Program-made: the position numbers and the translations under genes | Shown: positions 9,151-18,881 of the stretch, piece after piece | Layout: each line of letters begins with the position of its first letter | Numbering within the stretch: the first letter of the stretch is position 1 | Origin: a virus | Reading direction: 5' to 3' (one strand) | IMG/VR virus record: IMGVR_UViG_3300033153_006411 | Location: 1-64,000 of that record | DNA: 64,000 nt | The notes under the pieces: generated by a model | Told to the model about the DNA's origin: nothing | Databases searched by the model: none | What the model saw: the letters and a program-made list of their open reading frames with translations, nothing else

Positions 9151-10078
9151 ACGAAAAAGAGGTTTCATCACCATCGCGCAACGGAGTGGGAAACTCAATT
9201 ACCTACGGATGGCGTATGGTCTGGCATTGAGTCTGAAAGCGACACAGCGAGACGTACCCCACTTATCAGTCATGGTGACTCCCGGTACTAAAATACCAGC
9301 GAAGTATGCCGCAGTGTTTGATGAGGTCATCGATATACCGGGGTTGGATGACTCTAAAAATTCAAGATGGAAGATACACAATAAGTGGAAAGTATACCAT
9401 GTGACTCCGTATGAGGAAACTATACTCCTCGATGCTGATATGGTCTTTCCAACCGATGTTAGTGATTGGTGGGATATACTGGGAGATGAGAGGAACGTGT
9501 GGTTTGCAACGCAACCAGCGACATACCGTGGCGACCCCGTTGATATCGGAACATATCGACAAGAATTCCTAACAAATAATTTACCGATGGTGTACACCGC
9601 ATTTTTATATTTCAGACAGAGCGAAATAGCACAAGAACTTTTTGATATGGCGGCTACCGTATACCACAATTGGGTTGCGATGCGTGACAACTATCAGTTG
9701 CGCAAAACCGATGAAGAATTACTCAGTGATATGCAACACTTCCGATCACCACTCCGACATTCGTGGACACACTTTTTCCAAGATTATCCGCGCTCCGTGA
9801 GTGGTGATCTGGCATTCGCGATAGCCACGAAAATAATGGGCGAAGAGGATAACTTCGCTCCTGATGGGATGTTTCCTACATTTACCCATATGAAACCCGG
9901 GGATCAAGGATTGGATTTGGTTCCGTCATTATGGTCTAACTCGTTACCCTCGGTACTTCGGGAAGATATGACACTTTTGATTGGAACCTATAGACAACGA
10001 TACCCATTTCATTATGTCGAGAAAGAATGGCTGACTCAGGATGTAATACTGACATTGGAGAAAGCGGCCCGTGGATGA
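9137..10078 (+). CDS. Glycosyltransferase-like protein (DxD)
   Basis: 313 residues from ATG 9137, overlapping the previous gene by 14 bases. Y-E-E-T-I-L-L-D-A-D-M-V gives a DxD at residues 99-101, matching the position in the preceding protein. The N-terminus is basic (RSFKRKRG). The two genes are distant tandem paralogues. Donor and acceptor are unknown. Confidence 0.65.
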   Translation: MRSFKRKRGFITIAQRSGKLNYLRMAYGLALSLKATQRDVPHLSVMVTPGTKIPAKYAAVFDEVIDIPGLDDSKNSRWKIHNKWKVYHVTPYEETILLDADMVFPTDVSDWWDILGDERNVWFATQPATYRGDPVDIGTYRQEFLTNNLPMVYTAFLYFRQSEIAQELFDMAATVYHNWVAMRDNYQLRKTDEELLSDMQHFRSPLRHSWTHFFQDYPRSVSGDLAFAIATKIMGEEDNFAPDGMFPTFTHMKPGDQGLDLVPSLWSNSLPSVLREDMTLLIGTYRQRYPFHYVEKEWLTQDVILTLEKAARG

Positions 10079-10619
10079 TTTTTACATTTATTATGAACTT
10101 GAACACCAATCTCACTCGATTGGAACTATTAAGGCGATAGCTCCACGTAAACTGGATGATATGGGTGATATGGAATTTATCAGGGTTCCGTCTAAGATCG
10201 GATTGTCGTTCACCAAAGGTTCGGAATCCCTAAACCGATGGGTAGTTAAATGGCTCCCTGAATTTGCAGAAATGCGCTTGTACAAACGAGAGATCGAGAA
10301 GCTGGAATCAGTGACTAACTTCCTACAAATTATACCCACCAGACAAACCAAGGCTCATGTCACGGTAACATGGAAACGGGAGAGTAAGCTGTTCAATGTC
10401 AGAACTCGTGGTGTTAGTATTTCCCACCCAAACATAGATATGTATTTCTTTGTGACCCGACTGGATGATCCTAATATAATTTATCATCAATTCAATACAT
10501 CACTATTGGAGACGATGAATAGGAAAGGTTTGGATATTCCGTGTGATATCACTCTCCCCAACAGATTCAGCGTGTGTACTAGAACAGCCTTTGATCGATA
10601 CCAATTACGGACTGAATGA
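10071..10619 (+). CDS. Unknown protein in glycosyltransferase operon
   Basis: 182 residues with a GTG start at 10071 that overlaps the previous stop. No motif recognised. It is alpha/beta with a basic middle. Tight coupling on both sides (ATGA overlap with the next gene at 10616) makes it a real operon member. Confidence 0.7.
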   Translation: MDDFYIYYELEHQSHSIGTIKAIAPRKLDDMGDMEFIRVPSKIGLSFTKGSESLNRWVVKWLPEFAEMRLYKREIEKLESVTNFLQIIPTRQTKAHVTVTWKRESKLFNVRTRGVSISHPNIDMYFFVTRLDDPNIIYHQFNTSLLETMNRKGLDIPCDITLPNRFSVCTRTAFDRYQLRTE

Positions 10620-11581
10620 TGAAAACATTTAACACAAACGAATTTGACATCGTTTATATGTCATATGATGAGCCGCGTGCCGAAGAGTTTTACGCAGATG
10701 TGAAAGCGAAATATCCGTGGGCAAAACACGTGCACGGTGTAAAGGGATTTGATTCTGCTCACAAAGCATGCGCAAACCTTGCGGAAACTGAAAGGTTCAT
10801 CACCATTGATGGCGACAATATAGTCGATGAAACATTCTTCAATATGGAATTCACAGTACAGGAAGACATCGAAGATTGTGTATTTTCATGGGCAGCTAGA
10901 AACCACGTGAACGGGCTTGTATACGGGAATGGTGGATTAAAATGTTGGCCACGTCAGTATGTGTTGAATATGCGCACGCACGAAAATGCTGACGAGGATA
11001 CTGCGGCGGTAGATTTCTGTTGGGATACGAAATACATTCAATTCAATGAAACATATTGTGAGACATTCACAAACGGAAGTCCGTTTCAGGCTTTCCGCGC
11101 TGGTTTCAGAGAGGGTGTCAAAATGACCCTTGACCGTGGTGTAAAAGTTCGCTTACCAGAAATTCACAGTAACAACAGCGTCCTCTGGCACGGCAACACC
11201 AAACGATTGGAAATATGGGCATCGGTGGGTGCTGATGTTGAAAACGGACTGTGGTCAGTGTACGGTACGCGTCTGGGTGCCTTCATGACCAACATGGTTG
11301 ATTGGGATCACGATGTAATTGCCGATTACGATTGGTTTTATAAATTCTGGATTGAAGAAATTGCTCCTAAATTCCAATCGAACAAACTCAATGTTGATAT
11401 GGACATGTATTGTCCGTATACGAAATACAAATGGAGTTACGAACTCTTGTGGGACGCAACTTGCCGGTTGGGACAACCACTCCGCCGGTCCATGGGATTT
11501 AATGTTGGTGACCTTGATGAAGAGGCATCGCGGTTTTTCAAACACGTTTATGTTGCGCCGAGTCGGACAGGATATGACTAA
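10616..11581 (+). CDS. Glycosyltransferase-like protein, paralogue of 14104 gene
   Basis: 321 residues. Shared motifs with the 14104-14790 protein: D-I-V-Y-M-S-Y-D-E-P at the N-terminus, T-I-D-G-D-N-I-V-D (DxD at residues 65-67), N-H-V-N-G-L-V-Y-G-N-G-G, and S-P-F-Q-A-F-R-A-G-F-R-E. The fold is likely GT-A. It extends about 90 residues beyond its paralogue at the C-terminus. Stop and next start overlap as TAATG. Confidence 0.65.
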   Translation: MMKTFNTNEFDIVYMSYDEPRAEEFYADVKAKYPWAKHVHGVKGFDSAHKACANLAETERFITIDGDNIVDETFFNMEFTVQEDIEDCVFSWAARNHVNGLVYGNGGLKCWPRQYVLNMRTHENADEDTAAVDFCWDTKYIQFNETYCETFTNGSPFQAFRAGFREGVKMTLDRGVKVRLPEIHSNNSVLWHGNTKRLEIWASVGADVENGLWSVYGTRLGAFMTNMVDWDHDVIADYDWFYKFWIEEIAPKFQSNKLNVDMDMYCPYTKYKWSYELLWDATCRLGQPLRRSMGFNVGDLDEEASRFFKHVYVAPSRTGYD

Positions 11582-12978
11582 TGTCTGACGATTTACTAAA
11601 ATTTAAGCAAGATGTAATGGATGCAATTTCTCCAACCTTTTGTGCGTCCAAATGGTATGACGCTGTTATCTTTTTAAACGAAGGAAACACGAAATCTTGT
11701 CATCATACTCAGGCTCATCAAATCAATTCCGTTGAAGTAGAATTCAATCCGTCTGCATTACACAACACCGACGACAAAAAAGAACAGCGCAAACAAATGA
11801 TGGCGGGCGAACGACCCGACGCGTGCCGATATTGTTGGAACGCAGAAGATTCAATGGAAGACGATGTGTATGCTGACCGCATTCCATACACCCGAAGATT
11901 CTCCGATGAAGATATTCAAATCGCAGCGGATTCCGCAGTGGGTTGGGATTCCCATTTGCGTACACTCGAAATATCTTTCGACCGCACATGTAATTTTGCG
12001 TGCTCGTATTGTAGCCCTCGGTTCTCTACTACATGGGCTAAAGACATCAAGAAAAACGGTGGATATATTCTCAGAACGAACTCACCATATTATGGAAACG
12101 ATGGATCAGAAGTAGCTGAACCCTACGGAAGATATAACGAAGGTAATCCATATTTGGAAGCCTTCTGGAAATGGTGGCCAGAACTTTCACAGACTCTAGA
12201 GCAATTCCGTATTACAGGTGGTGAACCAATAATGAGTGCTTCCTTCTGGAGACTGGTGGAGACGATCAAAAGGGAAGGGGTTCGTGATGACATGCTCATT
12301 TCGGTGAACTCCAATTTAGGTTCAAAAAAGAGTCTAATTTCCGACCTGATTGACTTCACAAATTCCATTTCCCGTTTCTCATTATTCACATCCTGCGAAG
12401 CCCACGGTGACGCGGCAGAATATTTGCGAGATGGGTTAGATTACGATTATTGGCTCAAAAATATATCCAGAGTGATGACCGAGGGGAACGTAGAACAGAC
12501 CACTATTATGACCACCATTACGGCGGTCGCCCTGTATTCGTTCACAGAGTTTCTGGATGACATATTAAAACTACGGGAAGCCGGTGATCATAACATATTG
12601 ATTTCATTTAACTTATTGAAAGCCCCACCCTTCATGTCGGTTTTGATTTTACCAGAAGAAATGCGTGATGAACGTGCGACGGCCCTCGAAGTATGGGGGA
12701 AACAGAATAGTGAAAGGTTATCGTACTGGGAAACTAATGGCGTTAAGAAAGTTGTAGCATTCCTCCGCGAAGGGGCTGATCCCCTGTGGACGGACGATAT
12801 CAAGAGCCGAATGTCAAATGAACTTGACTTCTATCTGTTTTATAGGCAGTATGATGAAAGGCGGGATAAATCCTTCCAAGAAACTTTTCCTTCAGACTTG
12901 GTAGAATGGTACGAAGAACTAGCCGACCAATATGAAGAAGATATTAACAAGTATCACAAGTTTCGTGGTACAATGTAG
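11581..12978 (+). CDS. Radical SAM protein, twitch-type
   Basis: 465 residues. The SAM-binding [4Fe-4S] motif is CNFACSYC with cysteines at residues 137, 141 and 144, followed by the TGGEP motif (residues about 216-220). The N-terminus holds additional Cys/His residues (S-C-H-H near 40 and C-R-Y-C-W-N near 82-87), as in phage twitch-domain radical SAM proteins. It probably performs radical chemistry on a peptide, sugar or nucleotide; substrate unknown. A second radical SAM gene lies 2.4 kb downstream. Confidence 0.85.
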   Translation: MSDDLLKFKQDVMDAISPTFCASKWYDAVIFLNEGNTKSCHHTQAHQINSVEVEFNPSALHNTDDKKEQRKQMMAGERPDACRYCWNAEDSMEDDVYADRIPYTRRFSDEDIQIAADSAVGWDSHLRTLEISFDRTCNFACSYCSPRFSTTWAKDIKKNGGYILRTNSPYYGNDGSEVAEPYGRYNEGNPYLEAFWKWWPELSQTLEQFRITGGEPIMSASFWRLVETIKREGVRDDMLISVNSNLGSKKSLISDLIDFTNSISRFSLFTSCEAHGDAAEYLRDGLDYDYWLKNISRVMTEGNVEQTTIMTTITAVALYSFTEFLDDILKLREAGDHNILISFNLLKAPPFMSVLILPEEMRDERATALEVWGKQNSERLSYWETNGVKKVVAFLREGADPLWTDDIKSRMSNELDFYLFYRQYDERRDKSFQETFPSDLVEWYEELADQYEEDINKYHKFRGTM

Positions 12979-12991
12979 CAGGAGATAAGCA

Positions 12992-14101
12992 ATGAGCAAT
13001 GGGTCATCAGCAGCACCTTCGTTTTCAGCGAGCATGTCGCAAGAGGACGATGTAGATACAGAAATCGCCGTAGCATCGCAGAGCGATGATGAATTAACCA
13101 AATCGATCCAGCGGGCTCAGCGCCACTGGGGTACGAACCCCGAAGGTACATTATACTGGGGAACCAGTAATGTCGAAGATATGGTTCCACCGGGATTATA
13201 TAAATGTGGACAGCGCGACGATGTTGGTCCATGTTTCCAAAAACTCATGATCGAAACCGACGCACTCATCCAACTCCCTGATATGGTCTGCAACGAAGTC
13301 ATTGCGCAGATCAAACAATTCTGGTCAGACGAAGTGAAGGAAGCAATGGAAACACGTGGCTTCATGCACAAGCGTGGAATTATGATGTACGGAGAACCCG
13401 GTTCCGGTAAAACATGTACCATCCAAATGCTCGTGCAAATGCTCATCAATAATGGCGGCATCGCCATCTACGCCGAAGACCCCGGCGTCCTATCAAATTG
13501 CCTTCAGTTACTCCGCCGCATTGAACCCAACCGTCCGGTCATCGTTATTCTCGAAGACTTCGACACCCTGACAGACCGTGACCGCCGCGAAAACAATTGG
13601 CTGGCTGTTCTCGATGGTGAAGCGCAAATCAAAAACGTCGTATTCTTGGCTACCACCAACTACATCGAAAACATCGACAAGCGCTTCGTAGATCGCCCGT
13701 CACGCTTTGATATCATTATGCCTGTCCCGATGCCCTCGGCTCGTGCTCGTGCCGCGTACATCAAGTACAAGGAGCCGTCGTTAACCGATGACGAACTGTT
13801 CGATTGGGTTCAGCAATCAGAAGGTTTCAGCATCGCTCACGTAAAGGAGATAATTGTCTCTGTATTGTGTTTCGGCAAAACTCTGGATGAAACTGTCCGG
13901 CGTCTTAATACCCAACGGAAGCGCGAATTCAAAAATACAACGCTGGAAAATGAAGCCAAGGGTTCTACTGGTATTGGTTTTACCAGTGATGGTGGAAGTA
14001 AGGGTGCATTTCCGAACCGCACTTCGTTCGATACCTTCCTTGAGGAATTGGAAGGTTGGGAGTACATTGTATCTGAAGAGGTAGAATCCACAGAGGTATA
14101 A
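12992..14101 (+). CDS. AAA-family ATPase
   Basis: 369 residues. Walker A is GEPGSGKT at residues 134-141, Walker B is I-V-I-L-E-D-F-D near 185, sensor 1 is A-T-T-N, and the arginine finger region is D-R-P-S-R-F-D. The layout resembles BCS1/spastin-type remodelling ATPases. The N-terminal 45 residues are Ser/Asp-rich and probably disordered. It sits inside the modification operon and may remodel one of its partners. SD AGGAG precedes ATG 12992. Confidence 0.85.
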   Translation: MSNGSSAAPSFSASMSQEDDVDTEIAVASQSDDELTKSIQRAQRHWGTNPEGTLYWGTSNVEDMVPPGLYKCGQRDDVGPCFQKLMIETDALIQLPDMVCNEVIAQIKQFWSDEVKEAMETRGFMHKRGIMMYGEPGSGKTCTIQMLVQMLINNGGIAIYAEDPGVLSNCLQLLRRIEPNRPVIVILEDFDTLTDRDRRENNWLAVLDGEAQIKNVVFLATTNYIENIDKRFVDRPSRFDIIMPVPMPSARARAAYIKYKEPSLTDDELFDWVQQSEGFSIAHVKEIIVSVLCFGKTLDETVRRLNTQRKREFKNTTLENEAKGSTGIGFTSDGGSKGAFPNRTSFDTFLEELEGWEYIVSEEVESTEV

Positions 14102-14103
14102 TC

Positions 14104-14790
14104 ATGTATGACATTGTATTTCTATCATACAATGAACCGAATGCAGCAGAGCACTGGGAATTAGTTAAAAGCCGATTCCCACGTGCTCGGCACGTTTCTG
14201 GTATAAAAGGAATTCCAAACGCTCATCGCACTGCTGCCGAGCGATGCAAGACCCGATATTTCTGGGTCATCGATGCAGACAATATCGTCCATCCTGATTT
14301 TGACTTTTCGTTTCGTTGGCGTCGTTCCGATGAGCGACAAGACCGCGTAGCCGTTTGGAAAGCAAGAAACAATGTCAACGGACTCGAATATGGTTACGGG
14401 GGAATTAAACTATTACCGCGCCGAGTCGTATTAGAGATGCCGAATAACATCGTTGATTTCACCACCAGTATTAGCGATCACTTCTTTCCCATGGGTGAAG
14501 TCGCATCAACCACGGTAATTAATTCATCGCCCTTCGAAGCATGGAAGGCTGGATTTCGCGAATGTGTGAAACTAGCTTCCGGTGCGATCAAATCGAATCA
14601 CCCAGAGGAAGACGGACAACGGGCGGAACAGTGGATGGCAATAACGCTCGATGTTCCAAATGCCAATCAATGTATCGAAGGTGCAAAAGCTGGCTACCGG
14701 TATGGTTGGGATAATGCGGATGATCCGAAGGCATTGGCTAAGATAAACGATTGGGAGTGGCTACAAGCGAGGTTTACCCGTCATGATTGA
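14104..14790 (+). CDS. Glycosyltransferase-like protein, short paralogue
   Basis: 228 residues, a shorter paralogue of the 10616-11581 protein. V-I-D-A-D-N-I-V places the DxD at residues 57-59; N-N-V-N-G-L-E-Y-G-Y-G-G and S-P-F-E-A-W-K-A-G-F-R-E are shared with the paralogue. It lacks the longer C-terminal extension. It overlaps the following gene by 8 bases. Confidence 0.65.
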   Translation: MYDIVFLSYNEPNAAEHWELVKSRFPRARHVSGIKGIPNAHRTAAERCKTRYFWVIDADNIVHPDFDFSFRWRRSDERQDRVAVWKARNNVNGLEYGYGGIKLLPRRVVLEMPNNIVDFTTSISDHFFPMGEVASTTVINSSPFEAWKAGFRECVKLASGAIKSNHPEEDGQRAEQWMAITLDVPNANQCIEGAKAGYRYGWDNADDPKALAKINDWEWLQARFTRHD

Positions 14791-15418
14791 TTCAATTAAA
14801 GTATTACGCGGACTCGAAGAGATGTATCCAGAAAAGAGCTTCATCAGCCGACTTCTGTGCTGCATAGAAAACTATCCTGAGTTGAACTGGGAAGATGCAA
14901 TGTCGCGTGGACAAATCAGATCAAAACTGTGGCTCCTAAAACAACTTCGGTTAGAGAACCGTGTCCACTTGGGGCGGGTAGCAATCTGTGGTGGATGGGT
15001 TGGTATGCTATCCCGACTGATGCTCGATCATGATGTAATCCAAACAACACACATTCATTCTATGGACACCGCCCGTGGTGCTACTATTGCAGCGGGAGAA
15101 TTGAATTATGAATATTTTGTGGAAGATGAGTTTTCCGCAACTGCCGTAAATTGTCATGATGTGATCTATAACGACTACGATACCATTATAAACACAAGTT
15201 GTGAACACTTCGATAACTTTGACGGTTGGTTTAATAGAATTCCGAGTGGGAAAATGGTAATACTCCAGTCAAACAACTTCACCGAAATAGAAGATCACGT
15301 TGACTGCGTGCATAGCGTCAACGAATTGGTCAACAAGGCAGGGCTTCGTACTGTGATCTACAGTGGTGAATTGCCTTGCTACGGGTACATACGGTACATG
15401 GTTATAGGTATAAAATGA
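14783..15418 (+). CDS. Class I SAM methyltransferase-like protein
   Basis: 211 residues. A glycine-rich strand-loop (V-A-I-C-G-G-W-V-G-M-L) near residue 67 followed by an acidic S-M-D-T-A-R turn about 25 residues later fits a Rossmann SAM-binding core. The later D-Y-D-T-I-I-N-T-S-C-E-H resembles motif IV. Distant from well-known families; a non-catalytic Rossmann protein cannot be excluded. Stop overlaps the next start (ATGA). Confidence 0.55.
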   Translation: MIDSIKVLRGLEEMYPEKSFISRLLCCIENYPELNWEDAMSRGQIRSKLWLLKQLRLENRVHLGRVAICGGWVGMLSRLMLDHDVIQTTHIHSMDTARGATIAAGELNYEYFVEDEFSATAVNCHDVIYNDYDTIINTSCEHFDNFDGWFNRIPSGKMVILQSNNFTEIEDHVDCVHSVNELVNKAGLRTVIYSGELPCYGYIRYMVIGIK

Positions 15419-16335
15419 AGGAAGTCACAATCACCAAAACGTTTGACAATGGTCCGGTAATTAATGATTACACCGTTGCAGAAATGAAGGCTAATAGTTT
15501 CAACCTTTTTCAGGATTGGACATGCACGGTCGGCACGAATTGCATCTATATAGATTTTGATGGAATGGTGTGGCGCGGTCCGTGCCGCGTTGGTGGTAAA
15601 CTCGGTAATATGCTGAGTGATTGGAAAATACCCGATACACCAATCGTGTGCGATAGGTGGACATGTGACTGTGGTACCGGTATTAAATTACCTAAGTGGT
15701 GCGATAACGAACGGCATGAAGAAATGTACCGCGTAGAGCCAATCGAAGAGCAGGTGTTTAACGTGCAATGGGATTTAGGTCGGAAATGTAATTATGATTG
15801 CTCGTATTGTTGGCCGACCAGTCACAACAAAACCGACAAGTGGGTCTCGATTGAAGTGTTGAAAAAGGTGGTGGATAAAATAGGTGAACAGCATACTGGA
15901 AAAATGCAATTCAATTTTGCCGGTGGTGAACCAACACTCCATCCCGACTTTTTGGAACTGTGCTCATATATCTGGGCAAGGGGACATCACATTCACGTGC
16001 AAACCAATGGCACCATGAATGTCATCAAGGCGAGACAACTTGCCTTGGTTGCTGAAATCTCGATCTCGGTTCATTTTGAGTTTGCCAACTACGAAAAACT
16101 GATTAACAACATAAGAGCTATTTTGAGTGCTGGAGGAAAGCTGGAAATCAAAATGATGATCAATGCTACGGGTAACTCATTTTATGCAGCACTTGATTTT
16201 AAACGATATATTGAAGGGGTACCATTCATCAAAAGGGCACGAGTTATCATGTCACCACTGCGTGATCCCAAGACCAACGACTTGATGGGATACACACCAA
16301 AACAAATAGAGGAATTTGGGGATGTCGAATTTTGA
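15415..16335 (+). CDS. Radical SAM protein
   Basis: 306 residues from ATG 15415. The cluster motif CNYDCSYC has cysteines at residues 125, 129 and 132; F-N-F-A-G-G-E-P follows as the GGEP motif. Before it, a cysteine-rich N-terminal region (C-R-V-G-G..., C-D-R-W-T-C-D-C-G, K-W-C) could bind another metal or cluster, which is unusual in position. Distinct from the 11581 radical SAM protein. Substrate unknown. Confidence 0.85.
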   Translation: MKEVTITKTFDNGPVINDYTVAEMKANSFNLFQDWTCTVGTNCIYIDFDGMVWRGPCRVGGKLGNMLSDWKIPDTPIVCDRWTCDCGTGIKLPKWCDNERHEEMYRVEPIEEQVFNVQWDLGRKCNYDCSYCWPTSHNKTDKWVSIEVLKKVVDKIGEQHTGKMQFNFAGGEPTLHPDFLELCSYIWARGHHIHVQTNGTMNVIKARQLALVAEISISVHFEFANYEKLINNIRAILSAGGKLEIKMMINATGNSFYAALDFKRYIEGVPFIKRARVIMSPLRDPKTNDLMGYTPKQIEEFGDVEF

Positions 16336-16768
16336 AATACTAACGTGGGAACAAGTTAAGCCTATCTGGGATACCCATTTATGGCCCGGACGCGATAGTG
16401 AGCCCGTAACGTCGATGCAGTATTTTGGTGGATACGATATGCAATATAAAGATGAAGAGCCTCATTTCATCGGTTTCTCTGATATCGGTGGAGAAATAAT
16501 TGCGGTCAATAGTTATGTCCGCAACAAGGCGCAAACATGGCGCAGTCGTGGGTTATGGGTACATCCAAGATTCCGTGGGTGTGGGTACGCCAGAGACCTA
16601 CTGCTGTACATGATAAAGGATGTCAAAACACGGGGTGGTGATTGGATATGGACCATGCCACGCAGGGGTGCACTCGAAGCATATGAGTCTGCTGGATTTA
16701 TACAGACCACTGATTGGGAAAAACAGGGTTGGGGCGTAAACTGCTATGCGAAATACGATATCAGATGA
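16322..16768 (+). CDS. GNAT-type N-acetyltransferase
   Basis: 148 residues. The acetyl-CoA loop G-L-W-V-H-P-R-F-R-G-C-G-Y-A (motif A, R-x2-G-x-G/A) is near residue 82 and the C-terminal A-Y-E-S-A-G-F-I is motif B. ATG 16322 is chosen over TTG 16316 because GAGG at 16310 is 8 bases upstream. It overlaps the radical SAM gene by 14 bases. Confidence 0.8.
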   Translation: MSNFEILTWEQVKPIWDTHLWPGRDSEPVTSMQYFGGYDMQYKDEEPHFIGFSDIGGEIIAVNSYVRNKAQTWRSRGLWVHPRFRGCGYARDLLLYMIKDVKTRGGDWIWTMPRRGALEAYESAGFIQTTDWEKQGWGVNCYAKYDIR

Positions 16769-17718
16769 AACAATTATTTAATTACACGCATGAGAACCAC
16801 TTCGCGTTCGGATACAAATTCAATGATCATCATTATTGGATGGGACCGAAGGCGTCCGACGTGGAGGGGGCCACGTTTGCCGTGGGTTATGGGAGGTGCC
16901 AGTACGAGGCAACGAACTTCAAGGTAGAATGCTACCGTGCTGCACGTCTAATACACGAGAGCAGCGATGAGATTGTGAATGTCATGTTCTCTGGTGGAAA
17001 CGAAAGCGAGATCGTTGTGCGCTCCTTCCATGACCAACAGATACCATTTAAGGTTAGTATCCTGAAATTCAAACAGAATCTCAACCTGCATGATATTTCC
17101 TTTGCTGTGGTGTTTTGTGAACAACGAAAAATTCCATACCGTATTTTCGAACTTGATATCAAGGATTTTTGGGACGACGAAGTTTACGAATACGCAAAAC
17201 GAACACAATGTCCGACTCCGCAACTTCCATCAGCTATGTGGCTCGCTGACCAAATCGACGGACTTCCAGTTATGGGATCGGGCGAACCATATATAGCCAA
17301 GATTATACCAGACGATTATGTTCCGGGTGAATCCCCATACGAACCAAGTGAATGGCAATTCCAAGAAAAAGAACGCATTCAGGCATGGTACCGACATTTC
17401 CTAATTCAGGAACGTCCGGCAGTTCCGGGTTTTTTCCAATACACACCCGAACTAATGTACTCGTTCCTTAACAGCCCCATCGTGCGCGAACTAGTCAACA
17501 ACGAGAGGCATGGGAAACTATCTTCTGTCTCGACCAAGGGAGAAACATACCGCTTATGGTTTGCTGATATGATCCCCCGACCCAAGTTTAGTGGGTTCGA
17601 GAAAGTCATGGACTGGGAAGTAATCGCCCGTGAAGCACTAACAGAAAAATACGGGATGTATGATCGTGTAGTGAGTGTGGAGTATCATAAGTTTCTTGAT
17701 AATTTGCGATATGGTTGA
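16765..17718 (+). CDS. PP-loop (N-type ATP pyrophosphatase) enzyme
   Basis: 317 residues from ATG 16765, overlapping the previous stop as ATGA. The ATP-binding PP-loop is F-S-G-G-N-E-S-E at residues 75-82, where the usual SGGxDS has Glu for Asp. Such enzymes adenylate carboxyls or amides (asparagine-synthetase-like, tRNA or natural-product amidation). The partner gene at 18862 has a similar overall plan with the loop degraded. Confidence 0.7.
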   Translation: MKQLFNYTHENHFAFGYKFNDHHYWMGPKASDVEGATFAVGYGRCQYEATNFKVECYRAARLIHESSDEIVNVMFSGGNESEIVVRSFHDQQIPFKVSILKFKQNLNLHDISFAVVFCEQRKIPYRIFELDIKDFWDDEVYEYAKRTQCPTPQLPSAMWLADQIDGLPVMGSGEPYIAKIIPDDYVPGESPYEPSEWQFQEKERIQAWYRHFLIQERPAVPGFFQYTPELMYSFLNSPIVRELVNNERHGKLSSVSTKGETYRLWFADMIPRPKFSGFEKVMDWEVIAREALTEKYGMYDRVVSVEYHKFLDNLRYG

Positions 17719-18214
17719 GTTCAAGGTAATTAATTTCGATGAGTGGCGGCAGCGCATGCAGCCATTATGGCCGTGGAATACTGATTGGCATTGGATACCG
17801 ATTATCAATAACCCGTATGGCCAGATTCAGTATACGGGATGCGAGGCGTTCAAACGTGTCATCATGTTCCCTGTGATGTGTACTGTGAACGGAACTCCTG
17901 CCGCGTATACGAGTGTGTTTAACATCTCGGATACTCATCTACGATTGCGGGGAGTTTATACGGAGCCCGAATTCAGAGGGCAAGGGCTCGTCGCCCCAAT
18001 GCTTGACTGGGCATGCAATTTATTTCCAGAGCCATGGCATACTGCTATTGGGTATGGACGAGAAACGAGTCTGGATTACTTTCTGAAGGTTTGGTTTGAT
18101 GAAGTAATGCCTAATTACAGTAGTAGAAGAAGATATGAACACAGCGCGGAGGATTTATCTAATGGTGATCCTACCGTCACTTTAATGAGGAGAAAATTCC
18201 GTGATATTTCATGA
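17711..18214 (+). CDS. GNAT-like acetyltransferase
   Basis: 167 residues. G-V-Y-T-E-P-E-F-R-G-Q-G-L-V-A-P-M-L near residue 78 is a clear GNAT motif A (RGQG). ATG 17711 overlaps the previous stop. It is the second GNAT gene of this block and not close in sequence to the first. Substrate unknown. Confidence 0.75.
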   Translation: MVEFKVINFDEWRQRMQPLWPWNTDWHWIPIINNPYGQIQYTGCEAFKRVIMFPVMCTVNGTPAAYTSVFNISDTHLRLRGVYTEPEFRGQGLVAPMLDWACNLFPEPWHTAIGYGRETSLDYFLKVWFDEVMPNYSSRRRYEHSAEDLSNGDPTVTLMRRKFRDIS

Positions 18215-18881
18215 AAAACTAAATTTAAAATTCGATACTGAAGCGATGCAGCGAGAAGTCGTAACAATTCAACAAACCCTCGGGAATCGGATAGGTCATG
18301 GTACGGCTTTCGGTGGATGGGCACTTCAATCCCAAGACGGTGATTGGCGTAGTGGTTTTGAAAAGGGTGGATACTACAGAGCAGAAGGTGGCAGTCTCGT
18401 CGCATGGGAGAAAACACTACCGGTACAAGAATACTCCAAACGAACCGATGCATGTGTTGGGATATTCGCAGAGATAATTGATGAATTAGAAGAAAAAGGA
18501 TTTTATCCGCTCCGATCCCGTATCACCGTTTTTGATCCCGGACAGGCAACCATGTGGCATACGGATGCAATTCCCGAAATGTTTAGCGTTCGTATTCACA
18601 TCCCGTTTATTACCAACCTTGATTGCCGCTTTGAAGTAGAGGATGTGGGTGCTGTACATATGCCAGCGGACGGACATGGGCATTTGGTTGATGTGTCTAC
18701 CATGCATCGTGCATATAATAGGGGAGACACAATCCGTATGCATTTCTTGGCGCAAGTTTGGCCCACGAATTATTCCGAGCGCTTCATAGTGACCGAGAGC
18801 CAAAAGGACATATCAAGTTACCACAACGTGAAGGGACATAAGATATATCAGCAGGTGATGCGTGACAGAGCGAAAGGCTGA
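18201..18881 (+). CDS. 2-oxoglutarate/Fe(II) oxygenase-like (Asp/Asn hydroxylase type)
   Basis: 226 residues with a GTG start at 18201 behind GAGGAG at 18187. The iron-binding facial triad is read as W-H-T-D (His120, Asp122) and a later M-H-R-A-Y (His near 169); an R in T-I-R-M-H-F near 176 could bind 2-oxoglutarate. The layout fits the aspartyl/asparaginyl beta-hydroxylase-like group. It is one of four related proteins in 18-26 kb. Confidence 0.75.
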   Translation: MIFHEKLNLKFDTEAMQREVVTIQQTLGNRIGHGTAFGGWALQSQDGDWRSGFEKGGYYRAEGGSLVAWEKTLPVQEYSKRTDACVGIFAEIIDELEEKGFYPLRSRITVFDPGQATMWHTDAIPEMFSVRIHIPFITNLDCRFEVEDVGAVHMPADGHGHLVDVSTMHRAYNRGDTIRMHFLAQVWPTNYSERFIVTESQKDISSYHNVKGHKIYQQVMRDRAKG

